Positions 1 to 9,509 of a stretch of DNA of 64,000 bases are shown in pieces. Each line of letters begins with the position of its first letter. Within the stretch, counting starts at the first letter, position 1. The notes below the pieces were generated by a model. That model saw only the letters and a program-made list of their open reading frames with translations, was not told the DNA's origin and made no database searches. The DNA comes from Lacinutrix venerupis (lineage in GTDB: Bacteria > Bacteroidota > Bacteroidia > Flavobacteriales > Flavobacteriaceae), in NCBI RefSeq assembly GCF_003663945.1, contig NZ_RCCH01000010.1, forward strand, positions 1 through 64,000, given 5' to 3'. A program made the position numbers and the translations under genes.

Positions 1-1
1 A

Positions 2-94
2 ACTAGCGATTACTGGTTTACTGTAGAATATAGAGAACCTAATAATCCTACGGTTAAGAAACAGTTTAAAGCACACTTTACTTTAAAACGATAA
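2..94 (+). CDS. C-terminal end of an unidentified protein (partial)
   Basis: An open frame enters from the left edge and ends at TAA 92-94, giving the last 30 residues of a protein (ending FKAHFTLKR). The piece is too short to assign to a family. It lies 42 bp upstream of the next gene on the same strand. Confidence 0.55.
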   Translation, partial: TSDYWFTVEYREPNNPTVKKQFKAHFTLKR

Positions 95-136
95 ATAAGA
101 AAATCTTAAATTTCAATTATTTTCTATAATATAAAT

Positions 137-874
137 ATGAGAAAAAAGAAAAAATTAACGCCAAAAAGAATTCTAAAAATAATAATAGGAGTAATTGTAT
201 TTTTCACATTACCAACACTCCTACTCTACGGTTTTCTTTATTTTAAATACAACGAAGCGTTACCAGTTGGCAAAGAAGCTGGTTCAGAAACTTTAGCATT
301 AAAAATGCTAAATGCTTTAAATTATGAAGCATATAAATCTACCGATTATATAGAATGGACGTTTAAAAAACGTCATCATTTTAAATGGAATAAAGCTGAA
401 AACACCTGCGAAGTCTATTGGAAAAACTATAAAGTAAATTTAGATTTAAACGATAGTTCAAAAAGCGAAGTGTTTAAAAATGATACAAAAACTGAAGGAG
501 AAAATAGTAAAGAACTTATTGAAAAAGCAATCTCCTATTTTAATAATGACTCTTTTTGGTTAGTTGCACCTTATAAGGTTTTTGATGATGGTACACAGCG
601 AACTATAGTTACTTTAGAAAACGGAGAAGAAGCTCTTTTAGTAACCTATAATTCTGGTGGCTCTACTCCAGGAGATTCTTATTTATGGCATTTAGATAAC
701 ACAGGAAAACCAAAAAGTTTCCAAATGTGGACTTCCATTTTACCAATAGATGGACTAGAAGCGACTTGGAACGATTGGACAACAACTAAAACTGGAGCGA
801 TGTTACCAACATTCCATAAATTTATGATTTTAGGTATTGAGATTGAAGGAATAAAAACTTCTCAGTCTCAGTAA
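137..874 (+). CDS. hypothetical membrane-anchored protein
   Basis: This 245-residue protein starts with a very basic stretch (MRKKKKLTPKR), followed by one hydrophobic segment at about residues 13-33. That fits an N-terminal membrane anchor with the rest of the chain outside the cytoplasm. The remainder is soluble and rich in aromatic and charged residues, without a motif I recognise. It ends 13 bp from the convergent gene at 888. It is probably a lineage-specific conserved protein; I assign no function. The frame is long and codon use matches the neighbours, so the gene call is firm while the role is unknown. Confidence 0.75.
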   Translation: MRKKKKLTPKRILKIIIGVIVFFTLPTLLLYGFLYFKYNEALPVGKEAGSETLALKMLNALNYEAYKSTDYIEWTFKKRHHFKWNKAENTCEVYWKNYKVNLDLNDSSKSEVFKNDTKTEGENSKELIEKAISYFNNDSFWLVAPYKVFDDGTQRTIVTLENGEEALLVTYNSGGSTPGDSYLWHLDNTGKPKSFQMWTSILPIDGLEATWNDWTTTKTGAMLPTFHKFMILGIEIEGIKTSQSQ

Positions 875-887
875 ACAGCCTGTAAAC

Positions 888-1415
888 TTACTTACTCTTC
901 TGCCCTACAAACTGTTGCTCCTTGACCTTAAATAATACATTAAAAGTAGTTAAACTTCCATAGCATCGCGTAATATATTGCTGTAAATCTATTTTCTCTT
1001 GTTCGTCTAGATTTTTACTAGAATTAATTTTTTGTTCCATAACACGTAGCCTATCTCGAACCATAGTTATTTTATGAAAAAAATCATCAATTTTAATTTC
1101 TTTACTTTTTAAATTAGTATCTGCTGGTTCTAAAATAAGCTTTCCACCTTTCCATTTATCTCCAATATGTACAACCTCACTAACATCGCTATACTTTTTT
1201 AGTAAACGCATAAAACTCTGCTCAACATCAAAAAAACTAACCGTATCTACTTCATTTTCTGCAGATTCAATTACTTCTATCTCTTCATTTAATGCGATTG
1301 TTTCTAATCCGTTATCTATAAAAGTTACCCAATATTGCTGATTATCAACATTCGTTATTACACCTTTACCGTATTCGTTATGGCTAATTCTTGAGCCTAT
1401 TCCTAATATTTTCAT
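888..1415 (-). CDS. conserved hypothetical protein with a small N-terminal beta domain
   Basis: 175 residues. The first 45 or so (GSRISHNEYGKGVITNVDNQ and onward) look like a small SH3-like beta-barrel of the kind found at the end of UvrD-type helicases and in CarD-like proteins: a G-x-G-x-V-I turn followed by 'YWVTFIDNG'. The rest is charged and mostly helical (about 70-165). There is no signal peptide, so it is probably cytoplasmic. It is divergent from uvrA across a 247-bp gap. The function is unknown, and the SH3-like reading is an inference from pattern only. Confidence 0.65.
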   Translation of the reverse strand: MKILGIGSRISHNEYGKGVITNVDNQQYWVTFIDNGLETIALNEEIEVIESAENEVDTVSFFDVEQSFMRLLKKYSDVSEVVHIGDKWKGGKLILEPADTNLKSKEIKIDDFFHKITMVRDRLRVMEQKINSSKNLDEQEKIDLQQYITRCYGSLTTFNVLFKVKEQQFVGQKSK

Positions 1416-1662
1416 TTCTATATATTTTTATTATTTACTAAAATTTATTGTCGTATTCAAATAAGTAAATAAAACTGCTTTATTCACTTTCTTATTCATT
1501 AAAATTATTTTGAAGTGACATAATTTTAAAATCGAATTTATAAATTAAATACCAAATCGTCTATCTATTTTAATAAAATCCTAACTAATTGAGCTTAAAA
1601 ATGAACGCTAAAAACCGTAACTTCGCAAATCTGTTTTAAAACAGCAATATTTAGCTATTTAT

Positions 1663-4494
1663 ATGACGAATTTTGAAGAAAACATTGTGGTACAAGGTGC
1701 CAGAGTTCATAATTTAAAAAATCTCGATGTTACTATTCCGCGAGAAAAATTAGTAGTAATTACTGGTTTATCTGGTAGTGGAAAATCATCGCTTGCTTTC
1801 GATACTATTTATGCCGAAGGACAACGTCGTTATATTGAAACATTTTCGGCGTATGCCAGGCAATTTTTGGGTGGCTTAGAACGCCCAGATGTTGATAAAA
1901 TTGATGGGCTTTCTCCTGTTATTGCTATCGAGCAAAAAACAACAAGTAAATCGCCACGATCAACAGTTGGAACTATAACAGAAATTTACGATTTTTTAAG
2001 ACTACTTTATGCCCGTGCCAGTGATGCCTATAGTTTTAATACTGGCGAAAAAATGGTAAGCTATAGCGATGAGCAAATAAAATCTCTAATTATTGAAAGC
2101 TATAAAGGCAAAAAAATAAATATCTTATCGCCTGTCGTGCGTTCTCGTAAAGGTCATTATCGTGAATTATTCGAGCAAATTGCAAAGCAAGGCTTTGTAA
2201 AAGTAAGAACAGATGGTGAAATAAAAGATTTAGTAAAAGGAATGAAACTAGATCGTTATAAAAATCATGATATTGAAATTGTAATAGATAGACTTAAGAT
2301 TGATGATAAAATTGCTAACGATAAGCGCTTAGATGAAACCATAAATACAGCAATGTACCATGGTGACGATGTGTTAATGGTTATAGATCAAGACACTCAA
2401 AAAGCACGTTATTTTAGTAGAAATTTAATGTGTCCTACTTCGGGAATATCGTATCCAAATCCTGAACCAAATAATTTTTCATTTAACTCACCAAAAGGTG
2501 CGTGTCCTAATTGTAATGGTATTGGAAACTTATACCAGGTAAACGAAAATAAAATTATTCCAGACGATTCTTTATCTATTAAAAATGGTGCTTTGGCACC
2601 TCATGGACCAGAAAAGAAAAGTTGGATTTTTAAGCAATTGCAACTTATTGCAGAGCGTTTTAATTTTAAATTAACAGACGCTTATAAAAATATCCCAAAA
2701 GAAGCTAAACAAATTATTTTATACGGTGGAAATGATAAATTTTCTGTTGAAAGTAAAACTTTAGGTATTACAAGAGATTATAAAATTGATTTTGAAGGTG
2801 TCGCTAATTTTATAGACAACCAATATAAAAATGCAGAATCTACATCCTTAAAACGCTGGGCAAAAGAATATATGGACAAAGTAAATTGTCCTGTTTGCGA
2901 AGCTTCTAGATTACGTAAAGAATCTTTATATTTTAAAGTAGCAGGTAAAAACATTGCCGAATTAGCGAATAAAGATATTGTTGACTTAGCAGAATGGTTT
3001 CAAGATTTAGAAAAAAACCTTTCGAAAAAACAAATTAAAATTGCCGAAGAAATAATTAAGGAAATACGAGCTAGACTTCAATTTTTGTTAGATGTTGGTC
3101 TTAATTATCTTTCTTTAAACCGAAACTCAAAATCGCTTTCTGGTGGTGAGGCACAACGTATTCGTTTAGCCACTCAAATTGGTTCGCAATTAGTAGGTGT
3201 TTTATATATATTAGATGAACCTAGTATAGGTTTACACCAGCGCGATAATGAAAAACTTATAAATTCTTTAGTTTCACTTAGAGATATTGGAAACTCTGTA
3301 ATTGTTGTTGAACATGATAAAGACATGATAGAAAGTGCAGATCATGTTATTGATATAGGTCCGCGAGCTGGAAAACATGGCGGCGAAATTATAAGTCAAG
3401 GCACTCCAAAACAACTATTAAAAGAAAATACACTAACAGCACAATACTTAAACGGTAAAAAAGAAATTGAAATTCCTAAAAAACGTCGTGAAGGTAACGG
3501 GAAATTTATTGAATTAAAAGGCTGCACTGGTAATAACTTAAAAAATGTATCGGTAAAATTTCCTCTAGGAAAAATGATAGGAGTTACAGGAGTTTCTGGT
3601 AGTGGAAAATCTACATTAATTAACGAAACACTCTATCCCATACTTAATGCCTATTATTTTAATGGTGTAAAAAAACCAATGCCATATAAAAGCATAAAAG
3701 GTTTAGAACACTGCGATAAAGTTATAGATATAAACCAATCTCCTATTGGTAGGACACCACGTAGTAATCCTGCAACCTATACCGGAACATTTGGAGAAAT
3801 AAGAAGTTTATTTGCTAAAATACCAGAAGCTATGATTAGAGGCTATAAACCTGGAAGATTTAGCTTTAATGTTGCTGGTGGACGTTGTGAGACTTGTAAA
3901 GGTGGAGGATTACGTGTTATTGAAATGAATTTTCTTCCAGATGTTTACGTAGAGTGCGAAACATGCCAAGGTAAACGTTTCAATAGAGAAACATTAGAAA
4001 TTAGATATAAAGGAAAAAGCATTAGTGATGTGCTAGACATGACTATTAATGAAGCTGTAGAGTATTTTGAAAATATTCCTAAAATTTATAGAAAACTAAA
4101 AACCATACAAGATGTAGGTTTAGGTTACATTACTCTAGGACAACAAAGTACAACTCTTTCTGGAGGAGAAGCACAACGCATTAAATTAGCTACAGAACTA
4201 AGCAAACGAGATACAGGAAATACTTTTTATATTTTAGACGAACCTACAACCGGTTTGCATTTTGAAGATATTCGAGTACTAATGATTGTTTTAAACAAAT
4301 TAGCAGATAAAGGTAATACCGTGTTAATTATAGAACATAATCTAGACGTAATAAAAACAGTAGATCATATTATAGATGTTGGTTACGAAGGTGGACAAGG
4401 TGGCGGACAAATTATTGTAGAAGGTACTCCAGAACAAGTTGCAAAACATAAAAAAAGTTACACTGCGAAGTTTCTTAAAAAAGAATTAAAATAG
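1663..4494 (+). CDS. uvrA: UvrA, excinuclease ABC subunit A
   Basis: This 943-residue protein is the damage-recognition ATPase of nucleotide excision repair; it acts in the cytoplasm as a dimer that loads UvrB. Both ABC modules are complete. The first Walker A is GLSGSGKSS near residue 35 and the second is GVSGSGKST near 645. The signature LSGGEAQRI(R/K)LA occurs twice, each followed by an ILDEP Walker B. Zinc-binding cysteine pairs are visible ([34 protein letters not shown]). The length is normal for the family. It stands alone, with a long upstream gap and a separate small gene downstream. Confidence 0.97.
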   Translation: MTNFEENIVVQGARVHNLKNLDVTIPREKLVVITGLSGSGKSSLAFDTIYAEGQRRYIETFSAYARQFLGGLERPDVDKIDGLSPVIAIEQKTTSKSPRSTVGTITEIYDFLRLLYARASDAYSFNTGEKMVSYSDEQIKSLIIESYKGKKINILSPVVRSRKGHYRELFEQIAKQGFVKVRTDGEIKDLVKGMKLDRYKNHDIEIVIDRLKIDDKIANDKRLDETINTAMYHGDDVLMVIDQDTQKARYFSRNLMCPTSGISYPNPEPNNFSFNSPKGACPNCNGIGNLYQVNENKIIPDDSLSIKNGALAPHGPEKKSWIFKQLQLIAERFNFKLTDAYKNIPKEAKQIILYGGNDKFSVESKTLGITRDYKIDFEGVANFIDNQYKNAESTSLKRWAKEYMDKVNCPVCEASRLRKESLYFKVAGKNIAELANKDIVDLAEWFQDLEKNLSKKQIKIAEEIIKEIRARLQFLLDVGLNYLSLNRNSKSLSGGEAQRIRLATQIGSQLVGVLYILDEPSIGLHQRDNEKLINSLVSLRDIGNSVIVVEHDKDMIESADHVIDIGPRAGKHGGEIISQGTPKQLLKENTLTAQYLNGKKEIEIPKKRREGNGKFIELKGCTGNNLKNVSVKFPLGKMIGVTGVSGSGKSTLINETLYPILNAYYFNGVKKPMPYKSIKGLEHCDKVIDINQSPIGRTPRSNPATYTGTFGEIRSLFAKIPEAMIRGYKPGRFSFNVAGGRCETCKGGGLRVIEMNFLPDVYVECETCQGKRFNRETLEIRYKGKSISDVLDMTINEAVEYFENIPKIYRKLKTIQDVGLGYITLGQQSTTLSGGEAQRIKLATELSKRDTGNTFYILDEPTTGLHFEDIRVLMIVLNKLADKGNTVLIIEHNLDVIKTVDHIIDVGYEGGQGGGQIIVEGTPEQVAKHKKSYTAKFLKKELK

Positions 4495-4579
4495 TTTTTG
4501 CTTTAAAATAAGAGATAATAGCTTTATAAGTTTATTAACACAAGAGCGTCAGAAAAATTCTTAAATTAGTTATTATTAA

Positions 4580-4765
<186 letters not shown>

Positions 4766-4787
4766 ACATAATTATAACATATTAAAT

Positions 4788-4816
4788 AAAGGTAACCGTA
4801 AATGGTTACCTTTTTT
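4788..4816 (+). terminator. rho-independent terminator
   Basis: Stem AAAGGTAACC (4788-4797) pairs with GGTTACCTTT (4804-4813) around a 6-nt loop and runs into a T tract. It lies 23 bp after the small membrane protein gene. Confidence 0.85.
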
Positions 4817-4868
4817 ATTTTCATTAAAATTATAAATCACTATTCTTGTAAAACATATTTAAGTTATA

Positions 4869-5381
4869 ATGATGAATAAAAAAGAACTTAAAGAATTTTT
4901 AGACTCAAAAGTAGAACAATACAATAGGCCAGATTTTATAACTAGCGATCCAATACAAATTCCTCATCGTTTTAGTAAAAAAGAAGATATTGAAATTGCA
5001 GGCTTTTTAAGTGCTACTATTGCTTGGGGCAATAGAAAAAGCATTATAAATAATGCAAATAGGATGATGCAATTACTTGATAATTCTCCGTGTGATTTTG
5101 TAATAAACCATCAAGAACAGGATTTAGAAAAATTAGAACCTTTTGTACATAGAACATTTAATGGCTTAGATTTTATAACGTTTATAAAAAGCCTTAACCA
5201 TATCTACAAAAAACATAATGGATTAGAAGCTATATTTGCAACCCATGCCGAAAATGATTCTTTACAAAAAGCAATTCACTTTTTTAAACAGTCTTTTTTC
5301 GAAATTGAACATTTGCAACGTACACAAAAACACGTAAGCGACCCATTAAAAAATTCTGCAGCAAAAAGAATTAACATGTAA
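4869..5381 (+). pseudogene. TIGR02757/DUF2400 gene, 5' fragment, split by the integrative element
   Basis: These 170 codons encode the N-terminal two thirds of a TIGR02757 (DUF2400) protein, a conserved family of unknown function. The native reading frame runs ...KRINM and then meets TAA, the first codon supplied by the element. The missing C-terminal part lies at 29673-29933. Joining the two at the shared ATGT restores an uninterrupted frame (KRINM-FLRWMVR) of the length seen in the complete copy at 5434. Start is either 4869 or the next ATG at 4872. The fragment is probably non-functional because it lacks the conserved C-terminal block with SCPLDVHSGNVARKLGL. Confidence 0.9.
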
Positions 5382-5398
5382 ATACAGGTAATTTGTGT
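5356..5398 (+). other. attL, left junction of the integrative element
   Basis: Host sequence AAAAGAATTAAC joins the core ATGT (5376-5379) and then the element arm TAAATACAGGTAATTTGTGT (5379-5398). The arm is the inverted counterpart of the right-end arm at 29652-29671, matching at 19 of 20 positions. The boundary is also fixed by where the host reading frame stops matching its family. Confidence 0.85.
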
Positions 5399-5422
5399 GT
5401 TAAATTAATAACTCATTTTAGC

Positions 5423-5430
5423 TATATTTG
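5423..5430 (+). promoter_or_regulatory. candidate -7 box (TATATTTG) just before the replacement gene
   Basis: TATATTTG fits the Bacteroidota TAnnTTTG -7 consensus and lies 3 bp before ATG 5434, so a transcript from it would be leaderless or nearly so. No well-spaced -33 TTTG is present (the nearest is 27 bp away inside the attL arm). Read-through from the host promoter of the broken gene is an equally good source of expression. Confidence 0.3.
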
Positions 5431-5433
5431 TTT

Positions 5434-6204
5434 ATGAAACTAAATAAAAAGGAGCTTAAAGAGTTTTTAGATAATAAAGTTAATGAATATAATACTCTAG
5501 AGTTTATAGATTCAGACCCAATTTCAATTCCACATAAGTATTCCTTAAAAGAAGATATAGAAATATCTGGTTTTTTATCAGCTACTATTGCCTGGGGAAA
5601 TAGAAAGAGTATTATTAAAAATGCTAATAAAATTATGGAGTTGATGGGAAACTCTCCCTATGATTTTGTTATGAGCCATAGTAATGAAGACCTGGCACGA
5701 TTTGAAGGATTCGTGCATAGAACTTTCAATAGTGAGGACTTAGGCTTCTTTATAAAAAGTTTAAAGAATATTTATTCCAATCATAAAGGTTTAGAAGACA
5801 TTTTCTCAAAAAATATTTCAAATAACTCAACACAACAATCAATTTCAGAATTTAAAAAAATATTTTTTGAAATAGAGCATCCAAAAAGAACAACTAAGCA
5901 TGTTAGCGACCCATTGAAGGGCTCCGCTGCGAAAAGAATTAATATGTGGCTTAGATGGAATTGTAGAGATGATAGTGCTGGTGTAGATTTTGGTATTTGG
6001 AAAACAATTGATGCTTCAGCATTGTCTTGTCCTTTAGACGTACATTCTGGGAATGTTGCAAGAAAATTAGGTCTTTTAAAACGAAAACAAAATGATGCCA
6101 AAGCTCTAGCTGAATTAGATACTAGTTTAAGGTTATTAGACAAAAGTGACCCTGTAAAATATGACTTTGCACTTTTTGGCCTAGGTGTTTTTGAAGGGTT
6201 TTAA
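5434..6204 (+). CDS. complete element-borne TIGR02757/DUF2400 protein (replacement copy)
   Basis: 256 residues from ATG 5434 (a TTG two codons upstream is possible but less likely). It aligns end to end with the disrupted host gene, at roughly 60-65% identity in the N-terminal part by eye and higher in the C-terminal block. It retains the family blocks ATIAWGNRKSI, FVHRTFN, KHVSDPL, KRINM and SCPLDVHSGNVARKLGL. It begins 35 bp inside the left arm, so it sits where the host promoter of the broken gene can read into it. Known biology: elements that insert within genes often carry material that restores the target. Inference: this copy supplies the lost function. The codons across the insertion site differ from the host attB. 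Confidence 0.9.
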   Translation: MKLNKKELKEFLDNKVNEYNTLEFIDSDPISIPHKYSLKEDIEISGFLSATIAWGNRKSIIKNANKIMELMGNSPYDFVMSHSNEDLARFEGFVHRTFNSEDLGFFIKSLKNIYSNHKGLEDIFSKNISNNSTQQSISEFKKIFFEIEHPKRTTKHVSDPLKGSAAKRINMWLRWNCRDDSAGVDFGIWKTIDASALSCPLDVHSGNVARKLGLLKRKQNDAKALAELDTSLRLLDKSDPVKYDFALFGLGVFEGF

Positions 6205-6209
6205 TATTT

Positions 6210-6803
6210 TTATGAACTTATCAATCTCTTTACTTTTTGAGCAGTACCTAATGAACATTCTCCAAGTTTAGCTGCTCTTCTAAGTGACTCACCATTTTCA
6301 AGTTCTTGCTTTACTTTTTTGTATTTAATTAAAAACTCATCATTACTCATAGCAACACCATAAAGACGACCTTTATATTTTCCTTTAGCTTTAGCAATCT
6401 CAATTCCCTGACGTTGACGTTCTAACATATTAGTTCGTTCCATTTCTGCCACGTTTCCAAGAACACTAATAATCATTTTAAATATTGGATTTGGTTTACT
6501 ATCCACCATAGAATACATCCCAATATTTTCAACATATAAATTAACATTGTGTTGATTAAAGAATTCTGAAACAGTCAGAATGTCTAAGATGTTTCTTCCC
6601 ATTCTATCAATTGAAGAAATATGAACTTCATCAACTTTATTATTAATAATATCGTTTGTTAGTTTTTTTCCTTGTGGCCTTTCGAAGAATGGAATAGCTC
6701 CACTAATTTTATCGATATAAACAGTTTGGAACTTATCTGAATTGATTTGCTGTCTATCTGTGTTTTGCTCTAATGTAGAAACTCTAATATATTTTACCTT
6801 CAT
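6210..6803 (-). CDS. small serine recombinase (resolvase/invertase family)
   Basis: 197 residues. The N-terminal resolvase domain (about 1-140) has the catalytic serine in YIRVST (Ser9), followed by SSIDRMGRN and EMERTNMLERQRQGI. The C-terminus (about 150-195) holds a helix-turn-helix (GESLRRAAKLGECSLGTAQK). Such enzymes resolve dimers or invert segments at paired sites with a res-type arrangement. It converges on the TIGR02757 copy with a 5-bp gap. Its upstream region contains a 12-bp inverted repeat plus a third half-site over its promoter, suggesting self-repression. Likely roles are resolving multimers of the excised element or regulating it. It is distinct from the large integrase at the other end. 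Confidence 0.92.
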   Translation of the reverse strand: MKVKYIRVSTLEQNTDRQQINSDKFQTVYIDKISGAIPFFERPQGKKLTNDIINNKVDEVHISSIDRMGRNILDILTVSEFFNQHNVNLYVENIGMYSMVDSKPNPIFKMIISVLGNVAEMERTNMLERQRQGIEIAKAKGKYKGRLYGVAMSNDEFLIKYKKVKQELENGESLRRAAKLGECSLGTAQKVKRLISS

Positions 6804-6822
6804 AATTTAAAACGTTATTAAG

Positions 6823-6927
6823 TAAATATAGTGTATATTTTTAGGATGTCAAAAATATACACCTGAAAACTTATCTACAGTTCAAATTAAGTGTGTCATT
6901 TTGAAGCATACTCTAAAAATATACACT
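6823..6927 (-). promoter_or_regulatory. resolvase promoter overlapped by a res-like repeat cluster
   Basis: On the minus strand TTTTTG (6855-6850), 19 bp, then TATATTTA (6830-6823) resembles a Bacteroidota promoter for the resolvase. Perfect 12-bp inverted half-sites GTGTATATTTTT (6831-6842) and AAAAATATACAC (6851-6862) straddle the spacer and the -33 box. A third copy, AAAAATATACAC, lies at 6915-6926 next to the stop of the upstream operon. Three half-sites around a recombinase promoter is the usual look of a res site with autoregulation. Confidence 0.6.
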
Positions 6928-8892
6928 TCAGATAACCAATTCATTTTTGAAATATTCCAATATCATTACCATAGCGAGCGTGTCCAACTCACAATATTTC
7001 AATAGTGCACTTGTAAGTTGTTCTCTTTCCTGGTTAGACATATCAGTATATTGTAATTTACCGTAAGCAGTAAGAGCAGCTCCTCCATCCGCTATATCCT
7101 CAATTTCAGATAATGACAGTTCTATTTGCTCTTCTGTCCAATCTTCAAATACCTTTGGCAATAATTTATAAGGATTCACAACCTCATTATCTTCAATTTT
7201 CAACCATATATGATTGGAGTCGAAATTTTTGCTTGAAACTTTAATATCTCCTATAGCCTTTGAATATTTATCTTTTAGAAAAACACTACTTTTTAATATT
7301 GCTGGTAATACCATTTTAATGGAGTTAGAACCTTTGGCATAGGGATTATAATAATATTTCTTAATGACTTCACACAAGTCAACCATGTCACGATTTCCTC
7401 TCCAGGTCGTAACACTATTCCTTTTACTATGCGAAATAGTTTGTATAAAATCTATAAGTTCATGTTTATCATCTTCATCCGAATCTAATAATTGTTCATA
7501 AATAGCATTTACAATTGTATTTTCATGAGCAGCAAATTTGAATATAGTACCAACATCTGCTGCAAGCACTTTTTTTAATTGTCTGATAAACTCAAAATTG
7601 GGAAAAACTCCAGGTTTATTATTAATATATTCTGAAGCATGATGAATTGTACCATCTTCGTGATAAGTATGATGCGAAAATTGAAATGCTATTTGCTCAT
7701 AAGGTCTTCTATCTTTATTAAATGGCAATGCTACTGTACTGGTTTCAAAATCTATAAAATGAAAGGGATAAATCCAGGAGGCCATTTCTTGCTTCAGCCC
7801 ATCGACATCGACATAACTAGTATTATCCTCATTTATATCTTTTTCTATTTGAATCCACTGTCTCTCAGTTCTAGATAACTTCCCAGCTTCTTCTTTATAA
7901 CCTATAGCTTCTGGAGTGATGTCTTTTTTAAAAATAACTCCTTCAGAAAACAATTTTTCTCCTCGTCTAAAGTCCCAAATATCAAAAGTGTTTGGAGTGT
8001 TAAAATCTCTATTTGTCCATTGGTGTTGCTTCCTAAAACATGTTTTAAATCCCGATAATTTCCCTTCATTTTCTTCGGTATCTGTAGTTTTAAATTCACA
8101 ACTTTTACATGCTCTATAACTTGTTGGCCAATTATAATACCTATCTTCTAAATAGGCTTCTTTTAATAGCGTAATCGATTCTATAAAGCCCATGTTATCA
8201 TGAAACTTGTATTTATCTGTCATTATACCTTCTACAGCTTGACTGATATCAACTTTCCCTAAAACTGAAGTCCCTAATTTCGAAATATCTGATTCCAATT
8301 TTACAATACCTGTTCTATTATCGGCTTGTTTACTTATTCTAAACAATTGATTGAGACCATCGATGGAAGCTTTGGCCTCTTTATTAGCCATCATTAGATA
8401 AGGATTAATTGACCAACCTGGATAGACTAGCTGTATAACATATTTTTGAAATGCGATATCAAACAAATATGACTTCCAACTTGAAACAAGGCCACCTTTC
8501 TTTCCTATAAAAGTATAATCATTGGAAGGACTATATGATTTTGCCTTAACTTCTATAAGTTTAATATTGCTGCCTTGCTTAATTAAAATGTCCGTCCGTA
8601 TAAATAGATTGTCTATAAAAAAAGCAGCTTCAAATATGATTATATTTTCTTGTAAGAGTAATATTTTAGTTTGCTCTGCTAGTCTCTCATAATCCCAATC
8701 ATTCCCTTCAATTAAAACTCCATTTGGGTAATGCATACGTGCCAGTTCTTCTACCTGGAATCCACCTTGAGCCAAAGCTTGTAAAAATGTATCATCGGTT
8801 TTTTGATTTGAGTACTCAACTTTTTTAGTGTAGAATAGCTTATTGGGACATTCTAAACCTAATTTAAATCTGGATTTGGTGAGGACTCTCAT
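6928..8892 (-). CDS. DUF2779 protein: Cas4-like Fe-S nuclease domain plus DEDD-type exonuclease domain
   Basis: 654 residues. The N-terminal part resembles Cas4/AddB-type PD-(D/E)XK nucleases: D101 and E114-V-K116 form the catalytic motif (RTDILIK, then LIEVKAKS). Cys15 with Cys262, Cys265 and Cys285 gives the one-plus-three cysteine pattern that binds a [4Fe-4S] cluster in that family. The C-terminal DUF2779 part starts near 376 with IDFET (D381, E383), an RNase H-fold DEDD exonuclease signature; a later conserved HDxxD-like block is also plausible. It is the last gene of the ten-gene operon, 5 bp after alkB. Inference: it degrades or trims DNA as an effector or repair nuclease beside the helicase fusion. 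Confidence 0.8.
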   Translation of the reverse strand: MRVLTKSRFKLGLECPNKLFYTKKVEYSNQKTDDTFLQALAQGGFQVEELARMHYPNGVLIEGNDWDYERLAEQTKILLLQENIIIFEAAFFIDNLFIRTDILIKQGSNIKLIEVKAKSYSPSNDYTFIGKKGGLVSSWKSYLFDIAFQKYVIQLVYPGWSINPYLMMANKEAKASIDGLNQLFRISKQADNRTGIVKLESDISKLGTSVLGKVDISQAVEGIMTDKYKFHDNMGFIESITLLKEAYLEDRYYNWPTSYRACKSCEFKTTDTEENEGKLSGFKTCFRKQHQWTNRDFNTPNTFDIWDFRRGEKLFSEGVIFKKDITPEAIGYKEEAGKLSRTERQWIQIEKDINEDNTSYVDVDGLKQEMASWIYPFHFIDFETSTVALPFNKDRRPYEQIAFQFSHHTYHEDGTIHHASEYINNKPGVFPNFEFIRQLKKVLAADVGTIFKFAAHENTIVNAIYEQLLDSDEDDKHELIDFIQTISHSKRNSVTTWRGNRDMVDLCEVIKKYYYNPYAKGSNSIKMVLPAILKSSVFLKDKYSKAIGDIKVSSKNFDSNHIWLKIEDNEVVNPYKLLPKVFEDWTEEQIELSLSEIEDIADGGAALTAYGKLQYTDMSNQEREQLTSALLKYCELDTLAMVMILEYFKNELVI

Positions 8893-8897
8893 AATTT

Positions 8898-9509
8898 TTA
8901 CTCCAAAATAACTTTTCTAAATGTTAATGATATCCTACGCTCACGGTTCCTTTTTGACTCATTAAATTTGTCAGATTTGCGAGAAGCAATACCATGTTCG
9001 TACAAATATCTAGATTCGTTACTAAATACTAACAACGACCTACGTTTAAGCAAAATACTAATCTTTTCTTTGGATTTAATATTTTTTATATCCATCACAG
9101 TGTCAGAAGCTAAACTTAAAGATATAATTGTCTCACTAAAACAGGGTTCACAATCTACATGCATCGCTATACCTTGTCCAGGCTCATAATTATTGACAAT
9201 AATTTGGTCGGGTATAAAATCAACAACACCTTTACTCAATAGCTTGTCACATAAACCCTTACTCCAATCGGGTAATTCACCTAACCTAAAGTTTTGATTA
9301 ATTTTCCTTGCTCGATAGTCATACTTATACCCATAGTGTTGAACTTTCCTTTTTAAATCATCCAACCAAGGTTGCTTATCAATAATATCGATAAGTGTTC
9401 TTTCTTCAGTTTCAGTGAGAAAATGCTCTTTATAAACTAGACCGTTTATTTGTGATACAAGTTCTTCATTAACCTCTTCATCTGTTTTATATGTTCCAAA
9501 TAAATCCAT
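8898..9509 (-). CDS. AlkB-type 2-oxoglutarate/Fe(II) dioxygenase
   Basis: 203 residues. AlkB-family enzymes oxidatively remove alkyl groups from nucleic-acid bases. The family residues are visible: N-x-Y-x2-G-x-G-x3-H-x-D (N106 or N107, Y108, G111, G113, H117, D119), the second iron histidine in YEHGI (H172), and the 2-oxoglutarate arginine pair R192-x5-R198 (RISLTFR). The length is typical of short bacterial AlkB homologues. It overlaps the stop of the large helicase gene by 1 bp (TAATG) and is followed by the DUF2779 gene after 5 bp, so the three are translationally tied. The substrate is unknown: repair of foreign or element DNA, or removal of a base mark, are both possible. Confidence 0.88.
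   Translation of the reverse strand: MDLFGTYKTDEEVNEELVSQINGLVYKEHFLTETEERTLIDIIDKQPWLDDLKRKVQHYGYKYDYRARKINQNFRLGELPDWSKGLCDKLLSKGVVDFIPDQIIVNNYEPGQGIAMHVDCEPCFSETIISLSLASDTVMDIKNIKSKEKISILLKRRSLLVFSNESRYLYEHGIASRKSDKFNESKRNRERRISLTFRKVILE

Noticed and set aside
5781-6143. 120-codon frame on the minus strand inside the replacement TIGR02757 gene
   Set aside because: It lies wholly within a well-supported gene on the other strand and its translation shows no domain; it is an antisense shadow.
6804-6927. Short repeats near the resolvase as a CRISPR array
   Set aside because: There are only three half-sites, in mixed orientation and irregular spacing, and no cas genes; a recombinase site explains them better.
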